From positions 1 to 62,351 of the forward strand of contig NZ_NQJF01000018.1 of NCBI RefSeq assembly GCF_002245495.1: a stretch of DNA of 62,351 nt, in the 5' to 3' direction. Both the position numbers and the translations under genes were made by a program. The DNA is from Oceanimonas baumannii (GTDB taxonomy: Bacteria > Pseudomonadota > Gammaproteobacteria > Enterobacterales > Aeromonadaceae). Shown here in pieces: positions 25,463 to 34,479 of the stretch; within the stretch, counting starts at the first letter, position 1; each line of letters begins with the position of its first letter. The notes beneath the pieces are model-generated. The model saw only the letters and a list, made by a program, of their open reading frames with translations, did no database searches and was not told the DNA's origin.

Positions 25463-27099
25463 TATCTGGCAGCCTTTGGTTGAGGATCCTGAGTGGGTTC
25501 ACGGTCAAAAATGAGTGCGTTGGGCTGGTCGTTCAGGGTCCGCAGCACCGGTTGCATATCGGCCATCAGTTTTTCGAAACGAGCGAGACTTTTGGTCAGC
25601 TCGTTATACCCTTCGGAGTCGGGGGAGAATCCTTCCAGGGCATCATTAAGCTGGCGCAGTGTCTGGTTCACACTGGCAGGCAGCTCACCCGTAGCCGGAT
25701 CGGCCAGCAGTTTATCGACGGAGGCGGCAATGTGATTGACTTTTTCCATGGTTTGCTGAGTGGCAGCCAGGGTTTTGTTCAGGTTATCCACAACCGGCTC
25801 TATCTTGAGGTTATTAAACTTGTCGAGCAGGTTAGATACCTTTTGCTCAATCTGTGCAAAGCCCCCGGTGGTGGTGGGGAAGACCTGGGTGTCAACAAAG
25901 CTCAGCGCAGTAAAGGGCGGGACATCCTTATGAAAGTTGAGATCCACGAAAAGGGCTCCGGTAAGCAGGTTGCCTGCTTTGAGTGAGGCACGTAAACCAT
26001 GGCCGAACATGCGTTCCATACGGGCATACCACTCATCCACATCAATGGTTTGTGTACTATTGTCGAAACGCTGTGGCTCGATACGAATAAGCACCGGAAT
26101 GGCGAAACGATTGAGAGAGTTAGGCTGGGGAGCAGTGAAATTCCAGGGGACCCGGACCACAGTGCCAATACGGACACCGCGGTATTCCACCGGTGCACCA
26201 GGCTGTAATCCGCGCACGGTATCGTCCACCAGCAGCACATATTCCAGGTATTGTTCAAAGCTGCCTTCGTTGGCGCTTTCCTCATCGGCGAACAGCGTAT
26301 AGGTGGCGTTAGCGTTGGCCTTGCTGCCCATGGGCGTGTTGTCGGGCACACCAAAGGTAATTCCGCCGCCCACCAGTGATTCAAGCGAGCCCACTTTTAC
26401 CCGGATCCCCCGGGAGTCAAGGCGCATATCCACACCAGCGCTGCTCCAAAAACGAGTGTTGGTGGTGATCAATGAATCATAGGGAGCCTGAATATAAAGG
26501 CGAAGCTTCATTTCCCGCTGTTCGGTATCAAATTCGCTGTGTTCCACACGGCCAACGGTAAAGCCCTGATAGCTGACCGGGTCACCTGCTGAGATGGCAT
26601 TGCCTGCCTGGCTTATCAGATTAATACGAATACCTGCGGCATCGGGCGGAGCGACCGGCGGTTGATCCAGCATTTCAAAACGACGGTTGCCTTCTTCACT
26701 ACTGCCCGGTAACAGCTGAATATAGGCGCCGGAAAGCACCGTGTTCAGGCCGCTGATACCTTCCCTGCCAATGCGTGGTTTGACTACCCAGAAACGGGTG
26801 TCGGCATTGAGCATATCTTCCGCCTGCGGGCTCATTCGGGCAGTGATGACGGCGTGTTGCAGATTATCTGACAAGTTCACTTTTTCAACCCGCCCAACTT
26901 CTACATTACGGGTCTTGATCAGGGTTTTACCGGCCTCAATGCCTTCGGCATTATCCGTGATCAGAGTAATAGATGGCCCAAGTTTGCTGAAGTTGTCGTA
27001 AATCATCCAGATCCCGATCAGTATGGCAACCAGTGGCACTATCCAGATGGGGGACAGCGAACGTTGGGGTTTACGTTCGGCGCGGGAAGGTTCAGACAT
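25462..27099 (-). CDS. pqiB: Intermembrane lipid transport protein PqiB (three MCE domains)
   Basis: A 545-residue protein, the same length as E. coli PqiB. One N-terminal helix (IWIVPLVAILIGIWMIYDNF) is followed by three MCE domains, recognised by GIEAGKTLIKTRNVEVGRVE, SAGDPVSYQGFTVGRVEH and LQPGAPVEYRGVRIGTVV, and then a long coiled-coil-forming helix that makes the needle. It bridges the inner and outer membranes and moves lipids. ATG 27099 (MSEPSRAERKPQ) is chosen over an upstream start. It overlaps pqiA by eight bases. Confidence 0.93.
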   Translation of the reverse strand: MSEPSRAERKPQRSLSPIWIVPLVAILIGIWMIYDNFSKLGPSITLITDNAEGIEAGKTLIKTRNVEVGRVEKVNLSDNLQHAVITARMSPQAEDMLNADTRFWVVKPRIGREGISGLNTVLSGAYIQLLPGSSEEGNRRFEMLDQPPVAPPDAAGIRINLISQAGNAISAGDPVSYQGFTVGRVEHSEFDTEQREMKLRLYIQAPYDSLITTNTRFWSSAGVDMRLDSRGIRVKVGSLESLVGGGITFGVPDNTPMGSKANANATYTLFADEESANEGSFEQYLEYVLLVDDTVRGLQPGAPVEYRGVRIGTVVRVPWNFTAPQPNSLNRFAIPVLIRIEPQRFDNSTQTIDVDEWYARMERMFGHGLRASLKAGNLLTGALFVDLNFHKDVPPFTALSFVDTQVFPTTTGGFAQIEQKVSNLLDKFNNLKIEPVVDNLNKTLAATQQTMEKVNHIAASVDKLLADPATGELPASVNQTLRQLNDALEGFSPDSEGYNELTKSLARFEKLMADMQPVLRTLNDQPNALIFDREPTQDPQPKAAR

Positions 27100-28444
27100 G
27101 GTTTGATTCCTTGGCATTATCGTAATTTTTTTGTTCCTGGGGCGATGGTGCCGCTCGGGTACCGGCCCAGATACTGCGTTGATCGAATAGCATGGCAGCC
27201 AGCATGGTCAGCACTACCACGGCAGCAAACGCCAGCGAAGCCGGCCCAGGCTCAATGGACATCAGGTTGCCGTGGCGTATAAGGGCAACCAGGATGGCGA
27301 CGACGAAAACATCGACCATGGACCAGCGGCCGACAAATTCGGTGACTCGGTACAGACGGATGCGGTTAATGCGGCTGAGGCCGCTCCGATCCTGCTTAAC
27401 GACATAGCATAACCACAGCAGGGCCAGAATCTTGCTGACCGGCACCACCACACTGGCCATGAAAATGATAAAGGCAATGGGCCAGTCGCCGTGCTGAAGA
27501 AAGAGTAACACGCCGCCCATAATGGTGGATGGTGTGCTGTTGCCAAGCGATGTTGTCACCATAATCGGATAGAGGTTGGCCGGCAGGTACATAATAAGGG
27601 CAGCCGCCAGCAATGCCAGCGTGGCCTGGTTGTTAATACCGTGCCAGGGGTGCAGGGGTTCATAGCACCGCCGGCAACGAGGTTTGTGTTTGCCGGAAAG
27701 GGCATTTACCAGGCCACAGGTGGCACAGCCGCACAGGTTTTGCTCACTGGCCGAGCGGCCGGCCTGGGTGCCGGCGGGGGCCATGGCCCTGCGATCCAGC
27801 GAAAACCACAGCCAGTCTTTGTCGACTGATTGGGTGGTCAGCAGTAACAGCATGGCAAAGGCACAAAAGGTCCAGAATGACAGCCCCAGCTCGATCTCGG
27901 CCATACCCACAATTTTGATCAGGCTGACCAGCGTGCCGATCACAAACACATCGGCCATCATCCAGGGAGTGACATGCCGCAGGGTTCTGGCTATTTGCCG
28001 GCTGCGGGGTAAAGGATGCCCAAGCAACATGCCAAGGCATAGCCAGCTGATACTCAGCAGATAAATCAACGGCAGAATAATTACCGTGAGCAGCACGCAC
28101 ATTGCCACCAGGGGCTGATGCAGGCCGATTAGGGTAGACGCGCTGTCAGTGAGTTCAATACGGTTGCCGATGCCACTGAGCTCAAAGCCGATAAAAGGAA
28201 AGACTACAGATAACGTCAGTGCAATCAGGGTAGCCAGAGCCAGTGCCAGGGAGCGCTCGGCCGGATTGGCATGGCGGCGCACCAGCGTGTGCCCACAGCG
28301 GGGACAGTCAGCTTTTTGTCCTGCCGCCAGGGCAGGCAGCGCCACCACCAGATCGCACTCGTGGCAGACCCTGAAGCGTCGGCGTGACACCGAACGACGT
28401 TGGTGAACTGTAGTGTGTGGCGGATGCGTTTGAGTCAAATCCAT
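27092..28444 (-). CDS. pqiA: Inner-membrane protein PqiA
   Basis: A 450-residue membrane protein with eight predicted helices in two similar halves, each preceded by a zinc ribbon: CHEC/CPRC near residue 28 and CATC/CRRC near residue 223. This duplicated layout is the PqiA (LetA-like) family. It works with PqiB and PqiC in phospholipid transport and envelope stress defence; in E. coli the operon responds to SoxRS and RpoS. No SoxS site was identified here. In E. coli pqiABC lies between uup and rmf; here it has moved about 22 kb away. Confidence 0.92.
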   Translation of the reverse strand: MDLTQTHPPHTTVHQRRSVSRRRFRVCHECDLVVALPALAAGQKADCPRCGHTLVRRHANPAERSLALALATLIALTLSVVFPFIGFELSGIGNRIELTDSASTLIGLHQPLVAMCVLLTVIILPLIYLLSISWLCLGMLLGHPLPRSRQIARTLRHVTPWMMADVFVIGTLVSLIKIVGMAEIELGLSFWTFCAFAMLLLLTTQSVDKDWLWFSLDRRAMAPAGTQAGRSASEQNLCGCATCGLVNALSGKHKPRCRRCYEPLHPWHGINNQATLALLAAALIMYLPANLYPIMVTTSLGNSTPSTIMGGVLLFLQHGDWPIAFIIFMASVVVPVSKILALLWLCYVVKQDRSGLSRINRIRLYRVTEFVGRWSMVDVFVVAILVALIRHGNLMSIEPGPASLAFAAVVVLTMLAAMLFDQRSIWAGTRAAPSPQEQKNYDNAKESNHV

Positions 28445-28506
28445 ATCCGAGAGTATAAGTGTATAGCGTCTGATACTACGACAGGTATTCAGCTGGAATA
28501 AAGAGG

Positions 28507-28536
28507 AATAAAAAAGCCCTGCATGAGGCAGGGCTT
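28507..28536 (-). terminator. Rho-independent terminator of aspC
   Basis: On the minus strand AAGCCCTGC and GCAGGGCTT form a nine-base stem with a five-base loop, followed by a T-rich tail. It lies 20 bp after the aspC stop. Confidence 0.85.
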
Positions 28537-28555
28537 AATCGCTGAAATACCGGCC

Positions 28556-29746
28556 TTACAGGACGGCGGCAATACCGTCGCAGAGAGCGTCGATATTGGC
28601 TTTGGTGATGCCGGCAACACTGATGCGGCCCGAGCCCACAATGTAGATGGCAAACTCGTCTTTCAGGCGTTCAACCTGCTCTTTGGACAGGCCGGAGAAA
28701 GAGAACATACCATTCTGACGGGCAATAAAGCTGAAGTCCTGGTTTACACCGCGGCTGGCCAGCTTTTCCACGAACAGGGTGCGCATTTCCTGAATACGGT
28801 CACGCATTTCTGCCAGCTCGGCCTGCCAGTCGGCATACAGCTCGGGATCGTTAGCGATGATGGCCACGACATTGGCACCGTGCGAGGGCGGGTTGGAGTA
28901 GTTGGCGCGGATAATGGATTTTACCTGGCTGAAGCTGGTATTGGCGCTGTCTTCATCGTTGGCCACCAGAGTAAAGGCACCCACGCGCTCATTATAAAGG
29001 CCAAAGTTTTTGGAGAAGGAGCTGGCGATCAGCAACTCAGGGTTGTGCTTGGCAAACTCGCGCAGGCCAAAAGCGTCTTCTTCAGTACCCTGTGCAAAAC
29101 CCTGATAGGCGAAGTCGAACATGGGCAGCCAGCCTTTGTCGGCAGACAGTTTGGCCAGTTGTTGCCATTGTTCGGCGGTAGGATCGATACCGGTGGGGTT
29201 ATGGCAGCAACCGTGGAACAGCACCACGTCGCCGGCTTTAGCATCTTCCAGGCTGGACAGCATGGCATTAAAGTCCAGATCTTTGGCATCGGCGTTGTAG
29301 TAGCCGTATTCCTTCACCTCCAGGCCGGCGGCAGTAAACACAGCGCGGTGGTTGGCCCAGGTGGGGTTGGAGATCCAGATGGTGTTGGTATCCAGCTGGC
29401 GGGCGATAAACTCACCGGCAATGCGCAGGGCACCTGTGCCGCCCGGAGCCTGAGCGGTGCGGGCGCGTTTGTTGGCAATGATGGCAGCATCTTCACCGAA
29501 CAGCAGCTTTTGCACTACCTGACCATAGGCTTCAATGCCTTCTATGCTGAGATAGTTTTTGGTGGTTTGCTCTTGCACCAGGCGGGCCTCGGCCTTTTTG
29601 ACACAGCGCAGTACCGGGGTCTGACCGGCTTCGTCTTTATAGATACCAACGCCCAGGTTGATTTTGTGGGTACGGGTATCTTTACGGAACGCATCGGTCA
29701 GACCCAGAATAGGATCGGCCGGTGCAGCAGTGACCTTCTCAAACAT
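28556..29746 (-). CDS. aspC: Aspartate/aromatic aminotransferase
   Basis: A PLP-dependent class I aminotransferase of 396 residues, the length of E. coli AspC, with close similarity from the start ([20 protein letters not shown]) to the end. It exchanges amino groups between aspartate or aromatic amino acids and 2-oxoglutarate. The PLP lysine is Lys246 in [28 protein letters not shown] and the substrate-carboxylate arginine near the C-terminus (GSGRISVAG) are also present. AspC and TyrB are hard to separate by eye; the opening residues favour AspC. Confidence 0.92.
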   Translation of the reverse strand: MFEKVTAAPADPILGLTDAFRKDTRTHKINLGVGIYKDEAGQTPVLRCVKKAEARLVQEQTTKNYLSIEGIEAYGQVVQKLLFGEDAAIIANKRARTAQAPGGTGALRIAGEFIARQLDTNTIWISNPTWANHRAVFTAAGLEVKEYGYYNADAKDLDFNAMLSSLEDAKAGDVVLFHGCCHNPTGIDPTAEQWQQLAKLSADKGWLPMFDFAYQGFAQGTEEDAFGLREFAKHNPELLIASSFSKNFGLYNERVGAFTLVANDEDSANTSFSQVKSIIRANYSNPPSHGANVVAIIANDPELYADWQAELAEMRDRIQEMRTLFVEKLASRGVNQDFSFIARQNGMFSFSGLSKEQVERLKDEFAIYIVGSGRISVAGITKANIDALCDGIAAVL

Positions 29747-29848
29747 AGTGTTGTCAATTCCTTCTTGTAAAAGCGAGAGTTGCCGCGATGCGGCGCCTGT
29801 TAGTTATATCATTTGCACTGGTATTAAAAAAAGCTTTCAAAAGCGAAT

Positions 29849-31039
29849 TTATGCTGATGTTGCGAGGGAGGGCCTGATTAACAGCCAGTAACTGGCCAGA
29901 GCCAGCCAGGCACACAGGCTCATAACGGCGGTCATGGGCAGAGCCGAGACAGCTTGGCTGGCATTGACTGCAAAGGTGGCCAGGGCACCCAGTCCGAACC
30001 GGACCGTGCCGGCCAGCGCTGAAGCGGTGCCTGCCGCTTCGGGAAAGTGACTGAGCAGACCTGCCATGGCGTTGGCCCCGACCAGGCTGATTTGTGCAAT
30101 TAACAGCATCACCGCCGGTACCAGTCCCCACAGGCCGCCCATTCCTGTAATGCCGCAAAACAGCAGTGCAACGGCAGCCAACGCGGCCAGTACCAGCCCG
30201 GTTTTAAGCAGACGATCACTCCCCATACGCTTGACCAGCCGGCTGTTGGCAAATGTCAGCACCATCATCAGAATAATGTTCAGGGCAAACAGCAGGCCGT
30301 AGTGCTGAGCGGGCACACCATAAAGCTCGATATAGACCAGCGGCGAACCCGAAATAAACGCAAACATGGCTGCGGTGGTTAAACCGCCACAGCCAATGTA
30401 GCCCACCGCTGCCCGATGACGCAGTACTCTGCTGTAGTTTTGCAACACCGGCCAGATACGGAACGACTGCCGGTGCTCGGGCTTCAGGGTTTCGGGAATA
30501 CGCAATGCCAGCGCCACGGATACCAGAGCGCCGATGATGGCCAGCAGCACAAAAATGCTGTGCCAGTGTCCGATAAGCAGCAAGTAGCCCCCGATAATGG
30601 GCGCGACCAGCGGTGCCAGCGTCATTACAAGGATCACCATGGACATGACTCTGGCAAACATATCTCGTTCAAACATGTCCCGCAGCAGGGCATTGAGTAC
30701 CACCGAACCGGCCGCACCACCAATTGCCTGCAGCAGGCGAAAAGTCATCAGGGTTTCAATACTGTCGGCAAAGGCACAGCCCAGGCTGGCCAAGGTAAAC
30801 AATGCCAGGCCACCCAGCATGACCGGCTTGCGGCCGATGGCATCTGCCAAAGGGCCATAAAACAGCTGACCCAGCGCGAAGCCCGCCAGAAACATGCTGA
30901 TGGTGAGCTGCGCCTGAGCGACCGGGACACCCAGATCGTCAGCTATGGTCGGCAGGCTGGGAAGATACATATCGATGGCCAGCGGCGTAAGCCCGGCCAG
31001 GCTGGCCAGCAGCAATAATAGTGAAAAGGGCAACGCCAT
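29849..31039 (-). CDS. Bcr/CflA family multidrug efflux MFS transporter
   Basis: A 396-residue, twelve-helix transporter. LTPLAIDMYLPSLPTIADDLG at the start and FYGPLADAIGRKPVMLGGL (motif A) are characteristic of the Bcr/CflA drug-resistance branch of the MFS, which exports bicyclomycin, chloramphenicol-like drugs or cysteine using protons. ATG 31039 is preferred to the TTG twelve bases earlier. It starts 64 bp after the tus stop on the same strand and may be partly read through from tus. Confidence 0.9.
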   Translation of the reverse strand: MALPFSLLLLLASLAGLTPLAIDMYLPSLPTIADDLGVPVAQAQLTISMFLAGFALGQLFYGPLADAIGRKPVMLGGLALFTLASLGCAFADSIETLMTFRLLQAIGGAAGSVVLNALLRDMFERDMFARVMSMVILVMTLAPLVAPIIGGYLLLIGHWHSIFVLLAIIGALVSVALALRIPETLKPEHRQSFRIWPVLQNYSRVLRHRAAVGYIGCGGLTTAAMFAFISGSPLVYIELYGVPAQHYGLLFALNIILMMVLTFANSRLVKRMGSDRLLKTGLVLAALAAVALLFCGITGMGGLWGLVPAVMLLIAQISLVGANAMAGLLSHFPEAAGTASALAGTVRFGLGALATFAVNASQAVSALPMTAVMSLCAWLALASYWLLIRPSLATSA

Positions 31040-31103
31040 ATCGGTGTCCAACGGTTACAAGAGAAACAGTTTAGCCATCATAGCACCCCGTCAGGGAGCA
31101 ATG

Positions 31104-32003
31104 TCAGGGCTCAAACGGATAAATATGCAGCCGGGGGATCAGGGGCTCACCGCCAATACGAGCCGCCCGGCGCTGACGTACTTTGGTAGGAGGGTAGTTG
31201 CATAATGGTGTGATCGCCGGTAATTCGTCCTGGCATAATAGCAACGGCAGATGGGCCTTAAACTGCTGCTGACGGGGAGAGAGGGGCTCCTGCCAGCGTA
31301 CATTGACCATGGGGTGGGTTTTCACCGGCCGCCGTAACCTGAGCTCAGTGTGGGCTGGCAGGCGCTTTACATCATAAATTTCCCTGTCTATACACTGCTG
31401 CCAGGTATGCTCATTCACCAGCGGGGGAGGGCTCAGACGGCTTTGCATCAGCTGTTCAACCAGCTTGTTCTTATCCACTTTCTGAATGATTTGCTTATTT
31501 GCCCAGGTAAAGCCGAGGCGTGACGCGGCATAAGGCAGCAAGGCAAGCTGCCGGTAAACCTGCAGGGTAATCAGTCCCGGAAAAGTATCGTGAACCAGTG
31601 TGAACTTTTTGTCTTTGTCGTCCAGTTGCTGTACCAGGGCGCGAAATGCCTGCTTCTGCCGGTTAACAGCTTCAACCCGGCCGCTGATCACCTCCCGGGT
31701 TGAAGCTGGCAACACTATAAATCCGGGGAGTCGGAAACTGGCTTTGGCAGAGCAGTCAGCTTTCAGGTGCCAGCGGGAAAAGGCGGCAAGTGTAGCTTCC
31801 AGCGCCTCTTTACCGTTTAGCTGACGGGTAATCACAATGCTTTCAAGCGGTTCGTGCTCTTTTCCTGTTGGTGTTTCTGGCAGGCAATAACAACCAGCAA
31901 TCGGTGATGAGCCCACTTGCTGGCGCAATGTCTGACTAAAGTTAGCAAGTGCAGATTCCAGCTGTTCCATGATATGGCGCAGTTCAGCGGCAAGAGTAAA
32001 CAT
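31104..32003 (-). CDS. tus: Replication terminator protein Tus
   Basis: Tus binds Ter sites and blocks replication forks from one side. This 299-residue protein aligns with E. coli Tus (309) along its length: FRLPGFIVLP, FPGLITLQVYRQLALL, LGFTWANKQIIQKV, ELRLRRPVKTHPM and the C-terminal LIPRLHIYPFEP. The residues that lock the flipped cytosine in E. coli (Phe140, His144, Gly149, Leu150) correspond to Phe134, His138, Gly143 and Leu144 (FTLVHDTFPGL). ATG 32003 (MFTLAAELRHIMEQLESAL) aligns with the E. coli start. A Ter-like site lies two bases upstream, so autorepression as in E. coli is likely. Confidence 0.9.
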   Translation of the reverse strand: MFTLAAELRHIMEQLESALANFSQTLRQQVGSSPIAGCYCLPETPTGKEHEPLESIVITRQLNGKEALEATLAAFSRWHLKADCSAKASFRLPGFIVLPASTREVISGRVEAVNRQKQAFRALVQQLDDKDKKFTLVHDTFPGLITLQVYRQLALLPYAASRLGFTWANKQIIQKVDKNKLVEQLMQSRLSPPPLVNEHTWQQCIDREIYDVKRLPAHTELRLRRPVKTHPMVNVRWQEPLSPRQQQFKAHLPLLLCQDELPAITPLCNYPPTKVRQRRAARIGGEPLIPRLHIYPFEP

Positions 32004-32030
32004 GATAGTTATGCCAACATACAAGTGTTG
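32004..32030 (-). promoter_or_regulatory. Ter-like site, copy B, in the tus leader
   Basis: The same 18 bases as copy A occur at 32006-32023, two bases before the tus ATG. On the tus strand the order is GTATGTTG, GCA, TAACTA, then ATG, the same orientation as TerB upstream of tus in E. coli. It would serve both as a fork barrier with its blocking face toward dif and as an operator through which Tus represses its own gene. Confidence 0.75.
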
Positions 32031-32108
32031 AATTAATAATAATACACATGCAGACCCAGTGAAAGACCCGGAGATATCATCATTCCATGCCACATTCTCG
32101 TTCAGCAC

Positions 32109-32210
32109 AAAAAAAGCCAGGTACGAAATCCGTGTACCTGGCTCAGGGGAATGGCTCATTTACTGAGCCGTGCGCTAAGAAAACGCCCGGCGACGGGCGC
32201 TCTCCTTACC
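32109..32210 (-). ncRNA. sdsR: Small RNA SdsR (RyeB)
   Basis: The RNA strand contains TTAGCGCACGGCTC, then GAGCCATT and CCCTG, the conserved core of enterobacterial SdsR. A 10-bp terminator hairpin (AGCCAGGTAC with GTACCTGGCT) and seven T close it. The expected length of about 102 nt matches E. coli SdsR (about 104). The 5' part forms its own GCGCCCG/CGGGCG hairpin. A TAGAAT -10 element lies at 32212-32217, placing the start at 32204-32210. SdsR is a sigma-S-dependent, Hfq-bound RNA of stationary phase that represses porin and mismatch-repair mRNAs. Nearness to yebG, proQ and prc fits E. coli. Confidence 0.88.
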
Positions 32211-32299
32211 AATTCTAGTCTTGAATCCCGAGCACGCCAGTTCATGGTTCAAATGCTAAAGGTGAAGGGTTGGCTTGCAATTAAAAACAGGCTTGTTTA

Positions 32300-32315
32300 C
32301 TGTATGTTTATACAG
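32300..32315. promoter_or_regulatory. LexA box (SOS operator) of yebG
   Basis: CTGTATGTTTATACAG fits the LexA consensus CTG-N10-CAG perfectly and has the AT-rich interior. It ends 14 bp before the yebG start, where bound LexA would block transcription. Confidence 0.93.
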
Positions 32316-32329
32316 ATAAGGAGTCCGCT

Positions 32330-32617
32330 ATGGCTGTCGAAGTTCAATATCGCGTTGTGCGTAATGGGATTGAAAAAATGACCTTCACCAATAAGAAAGA
32401 AGCAGATGCCTATGATCGTCTGCTGGATCTGGCCGACCATATAGAAACCGTGCTGGAAGGGGCACCGGTCACACTGGACGAAGCAGAGCGGGAAGCGCTG
32501 GCGCTGTACCTGGCAGAAAATCAGCAGGCCCTGACGGGCCCGAAGAAAAAAACGGCTAAAAAAGAGGACATCAACAGTGACAATGCGGCTGATAAACCGG
32601 TAAAGGCTGTCGCCTGA
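32330..32617 (+). CDS. yebG: DNA-damage-inducible protein YebG
   Basis: A 95-residue protein starting MAVEVQYRVVRNGIEKMTFTNKKEADAYDRLLD in order, closely matching E. coli YebG. YebG is an SOS-induced protein of unclear biochemical role. The C-terminal third is a lysine-rich tail (GPKKKTAKKED) that could bind DNA. AAGGAG precedes ATG 32330. Regulation by LexA is shown by the operator directly upstream. It ends one base before the stop of the converging ABC exporter gene. Confidence 0.93.
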   Translation: MAVEVQYRVVRNGIEKMTFTNKKEADAYDRLLDLADHIETVLEGAPVTLDEAEREALALYLAENQQALTGPKKKTAKKEDINSDNAADKPVKAVA

Positions 32618-32618
32618 G

Positions 32619-34406
32619 TTAACTGTACAGGGTCCGATACAGGCCGGGTTTATCGAGCAACTCATGATGGGTTCCCGACTGGCTGATGTTACCATCTTCA
32701 AACACAATCACCCGGTCTGCCTGGCGCACTGAGCTTAACCGGTGCGCTACAATCAGGGTCGTACGGCCTTTCAGAAAGCCCGACATGGCCTGATGCAGCC
32801 GCTGCTCGGTATCTGTATCAAGGGCCGACGTGGCTTCGTCCAGAATAACAATGGCAGGATCTTTCAGGATCATACGGGCCACCGCCAGCCGTTGTTGCTG
32901 ACCGCCGGACAAACGAACGCCCCGGTGTCCCACTTCCGTATCCAGTCCCTTATCCATTGCGGCCACTACATCATCAAGTTGTGCAACTCTGAGCGCCTGC
33001 CAGATGTCGGCATCGTCGTGGTCATCCCCCAGGTTCAGGTTCGCCCGTACAGTGTCATTAAACAGTACGGGTTGCTGCAGTACAGTCGCCACGTGCTCAC
33101 GGACAGTGGAAAAACCAATCTCCTTGCTGCTGACACCGCCAAACCGGATCTCACCTGCATCTGCGGGGTAGAGCCCGAGCAACAGTTGTATAAAGGTAGA
33201 TTTACCGCCGCCACTGGCACCGACCAACGCGACTTTTTCACCGGCGGCGATGGTCAGGCTGACATTATCCAGTACCCGGCGCTCACCATCGTAGGAAAAG
33301 CTGAGGTTATTCACCTCGATTGGCAGGGTAGTGTGGCCGGCAAAAGGGTTCTTTTTACCTGCAGGCTCCTCTTCTCCGCCCAGCTCCAGCATGCTATTAA
33401 TGCGCTTACGGGCAGCATCGGCGGCATAAAAGGAATACTGTATATTCAGTAACTCCTGCACCGGCCCCATCATGAACCACAGGTAGCTGAATACCGCAAA
33501 AATCTGACCCACGGTAAGATCGGTATAAAGCACCATGATCATGCCTACGGCACGGAACAGCTCAACACCGGATAAAAACAGCAAAAAACTGGCCTTGCCG
33601 GCGGCTTCACTTTTCCAGTGATACTCAATGGCAGTGTCTCGGACTCCTCTGGCCCTGTCGATAACCCGAAGCAGGTAATGACGCTCCCGATTGGCGGCAC
33701 GGATCTCCTGAATACCATCCAGGGTTTCCACCAGGGCCTGCTGAAACAGCTCGAATGCTTTGTTTTCATTGCGCTTCAGATATTTCACCCTGGAGCCAAG
33801 GCGGCTGGAAAAGTAAACCACCACCGGATTCAGCAACAGAATAAACAGCCCTAACTGCCAGTTCAGCAGCAACAACACCACAGCGGTTCCCGCCACACTG
33901 AGCAGACTGATCAACAGTCTGCTCAGCGTCTCACCCAGAAATTTGTCCAGGGTTTCCACATCCGTAATGTAGTGAGAGCTGACACTGCCGGCACCGACGG
34001 ACTCAAAGGCCCGCATGGGAGTCCGTTGCAGCTGGCGGGTCAGCCGGCGACGGATCTGAAAGGTAATATGTTTGGCCACCCGGGCAAACTGGCGTCCCTG
34101 CAGAACATTGAAGACCAATGCCATCAGACGTAACAGCAGGGTAATAAACAATACTGCCGTGATGTAACCGACACCGGTCTGCCAGGTCTCGGGCAGCACG
34201 GGATCAAGGCCGGCTATCAGAGTACCGGGCTGGTTCAGCAGCACTTCATCCACCAGCAAGGGCATCAGCAAGGGGACGGGCACGGCCAGTAGCGTGCCGG
34301 CAATGGCCAGCAGGTGTGCTCTGATCAGCAGCTTCTTGTGACGACGCATCATGTCGAACAGCCCTGACCAGTGCAAAATACCGTCGTTTGGATTTTTTTT
34401 ATTCAT
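32619..34406 (-). CDS. ABC exporter, fused membrane and ATPase domains
   Basis: A 595-residue half-transporter that would work as a homodimer. Six helices fill the first 320 residues. The ATPase part has Walker A GASGGGKST, the signature LSGGQQQRLAVAR, Walker B AIVILDEATSALD and the H-loop VAHRLSS. This is the MsbA/MdlB-like exporter layout (lipids, peptides or drugs). The MsbA-specific neighbour lpxK is absent, so it is not the essential MsbA gene. The substrate is unknown. Confidence 0.88.
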   Translation of the reverse strand: MNKKNPNDGILHWSGLFDMMRRHKKLLIRAHLLAIAGTLLAVPVPLLMPLLVDEVLLNQPGTLIAGLDPVLPETWQTGVGYITAVLFITLLLRLMALVFNVLQGRQFARVAKHITFQIRRRLTRQLQRTPMRAFESVGAGSVSSHYITDVETLDKFLGETLSRLLISLLSVAGTAVVLLLLNWQLGLFILLLNPVVVYFSSRLGSRVKYLKRNENKAFELFQQALVETLDGIQEIRAANRERHYLLRVIDRARGVRDTAIEYHWKSEAAGKASFLLFLSGVELFRAVGMIMVLYTDLTVGQIFAVFSYLWFMMGPVQELLNIQYSFYAADAARKRINSMLELGGEEEPAGKKNPFAGHTTLPIEVNNLSFSYDGERRVLDNVSLTIAAGEKVALVGASGGGKSTFIQLLLGLYPADAGEIRFGGVSSKEIGFSTVREHVATVLQQPVLFNDTVRANLNLGDDHDDADIWQALRVAQLDDVVAAMDKGLDTEVGHRGVRLSGGQQQRLAVARMILKDPAIVILDEATSALDTDTEQRLHQAMSGFLKGRTTLIVAHRLSSVRQADRVIVFEDGNISQSGTHHELLDKPGLYRTLYS

Positions 34407-34479
34407 TCACCACCATCTTTGGTTTTCATTTTTCCAAAGGGCAGGTAAGTTAACTCCAAATTGTTAACTCACTGACACC

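Noticed and set aside
24139-32028. The repeated 18-mer as an operator for a shared regulator
   Set aside because: Copy A lies between two converging genes and includes a stop codon, where a transcription operator is unlikely. The match to Ter halves and the position at tus explain it better.
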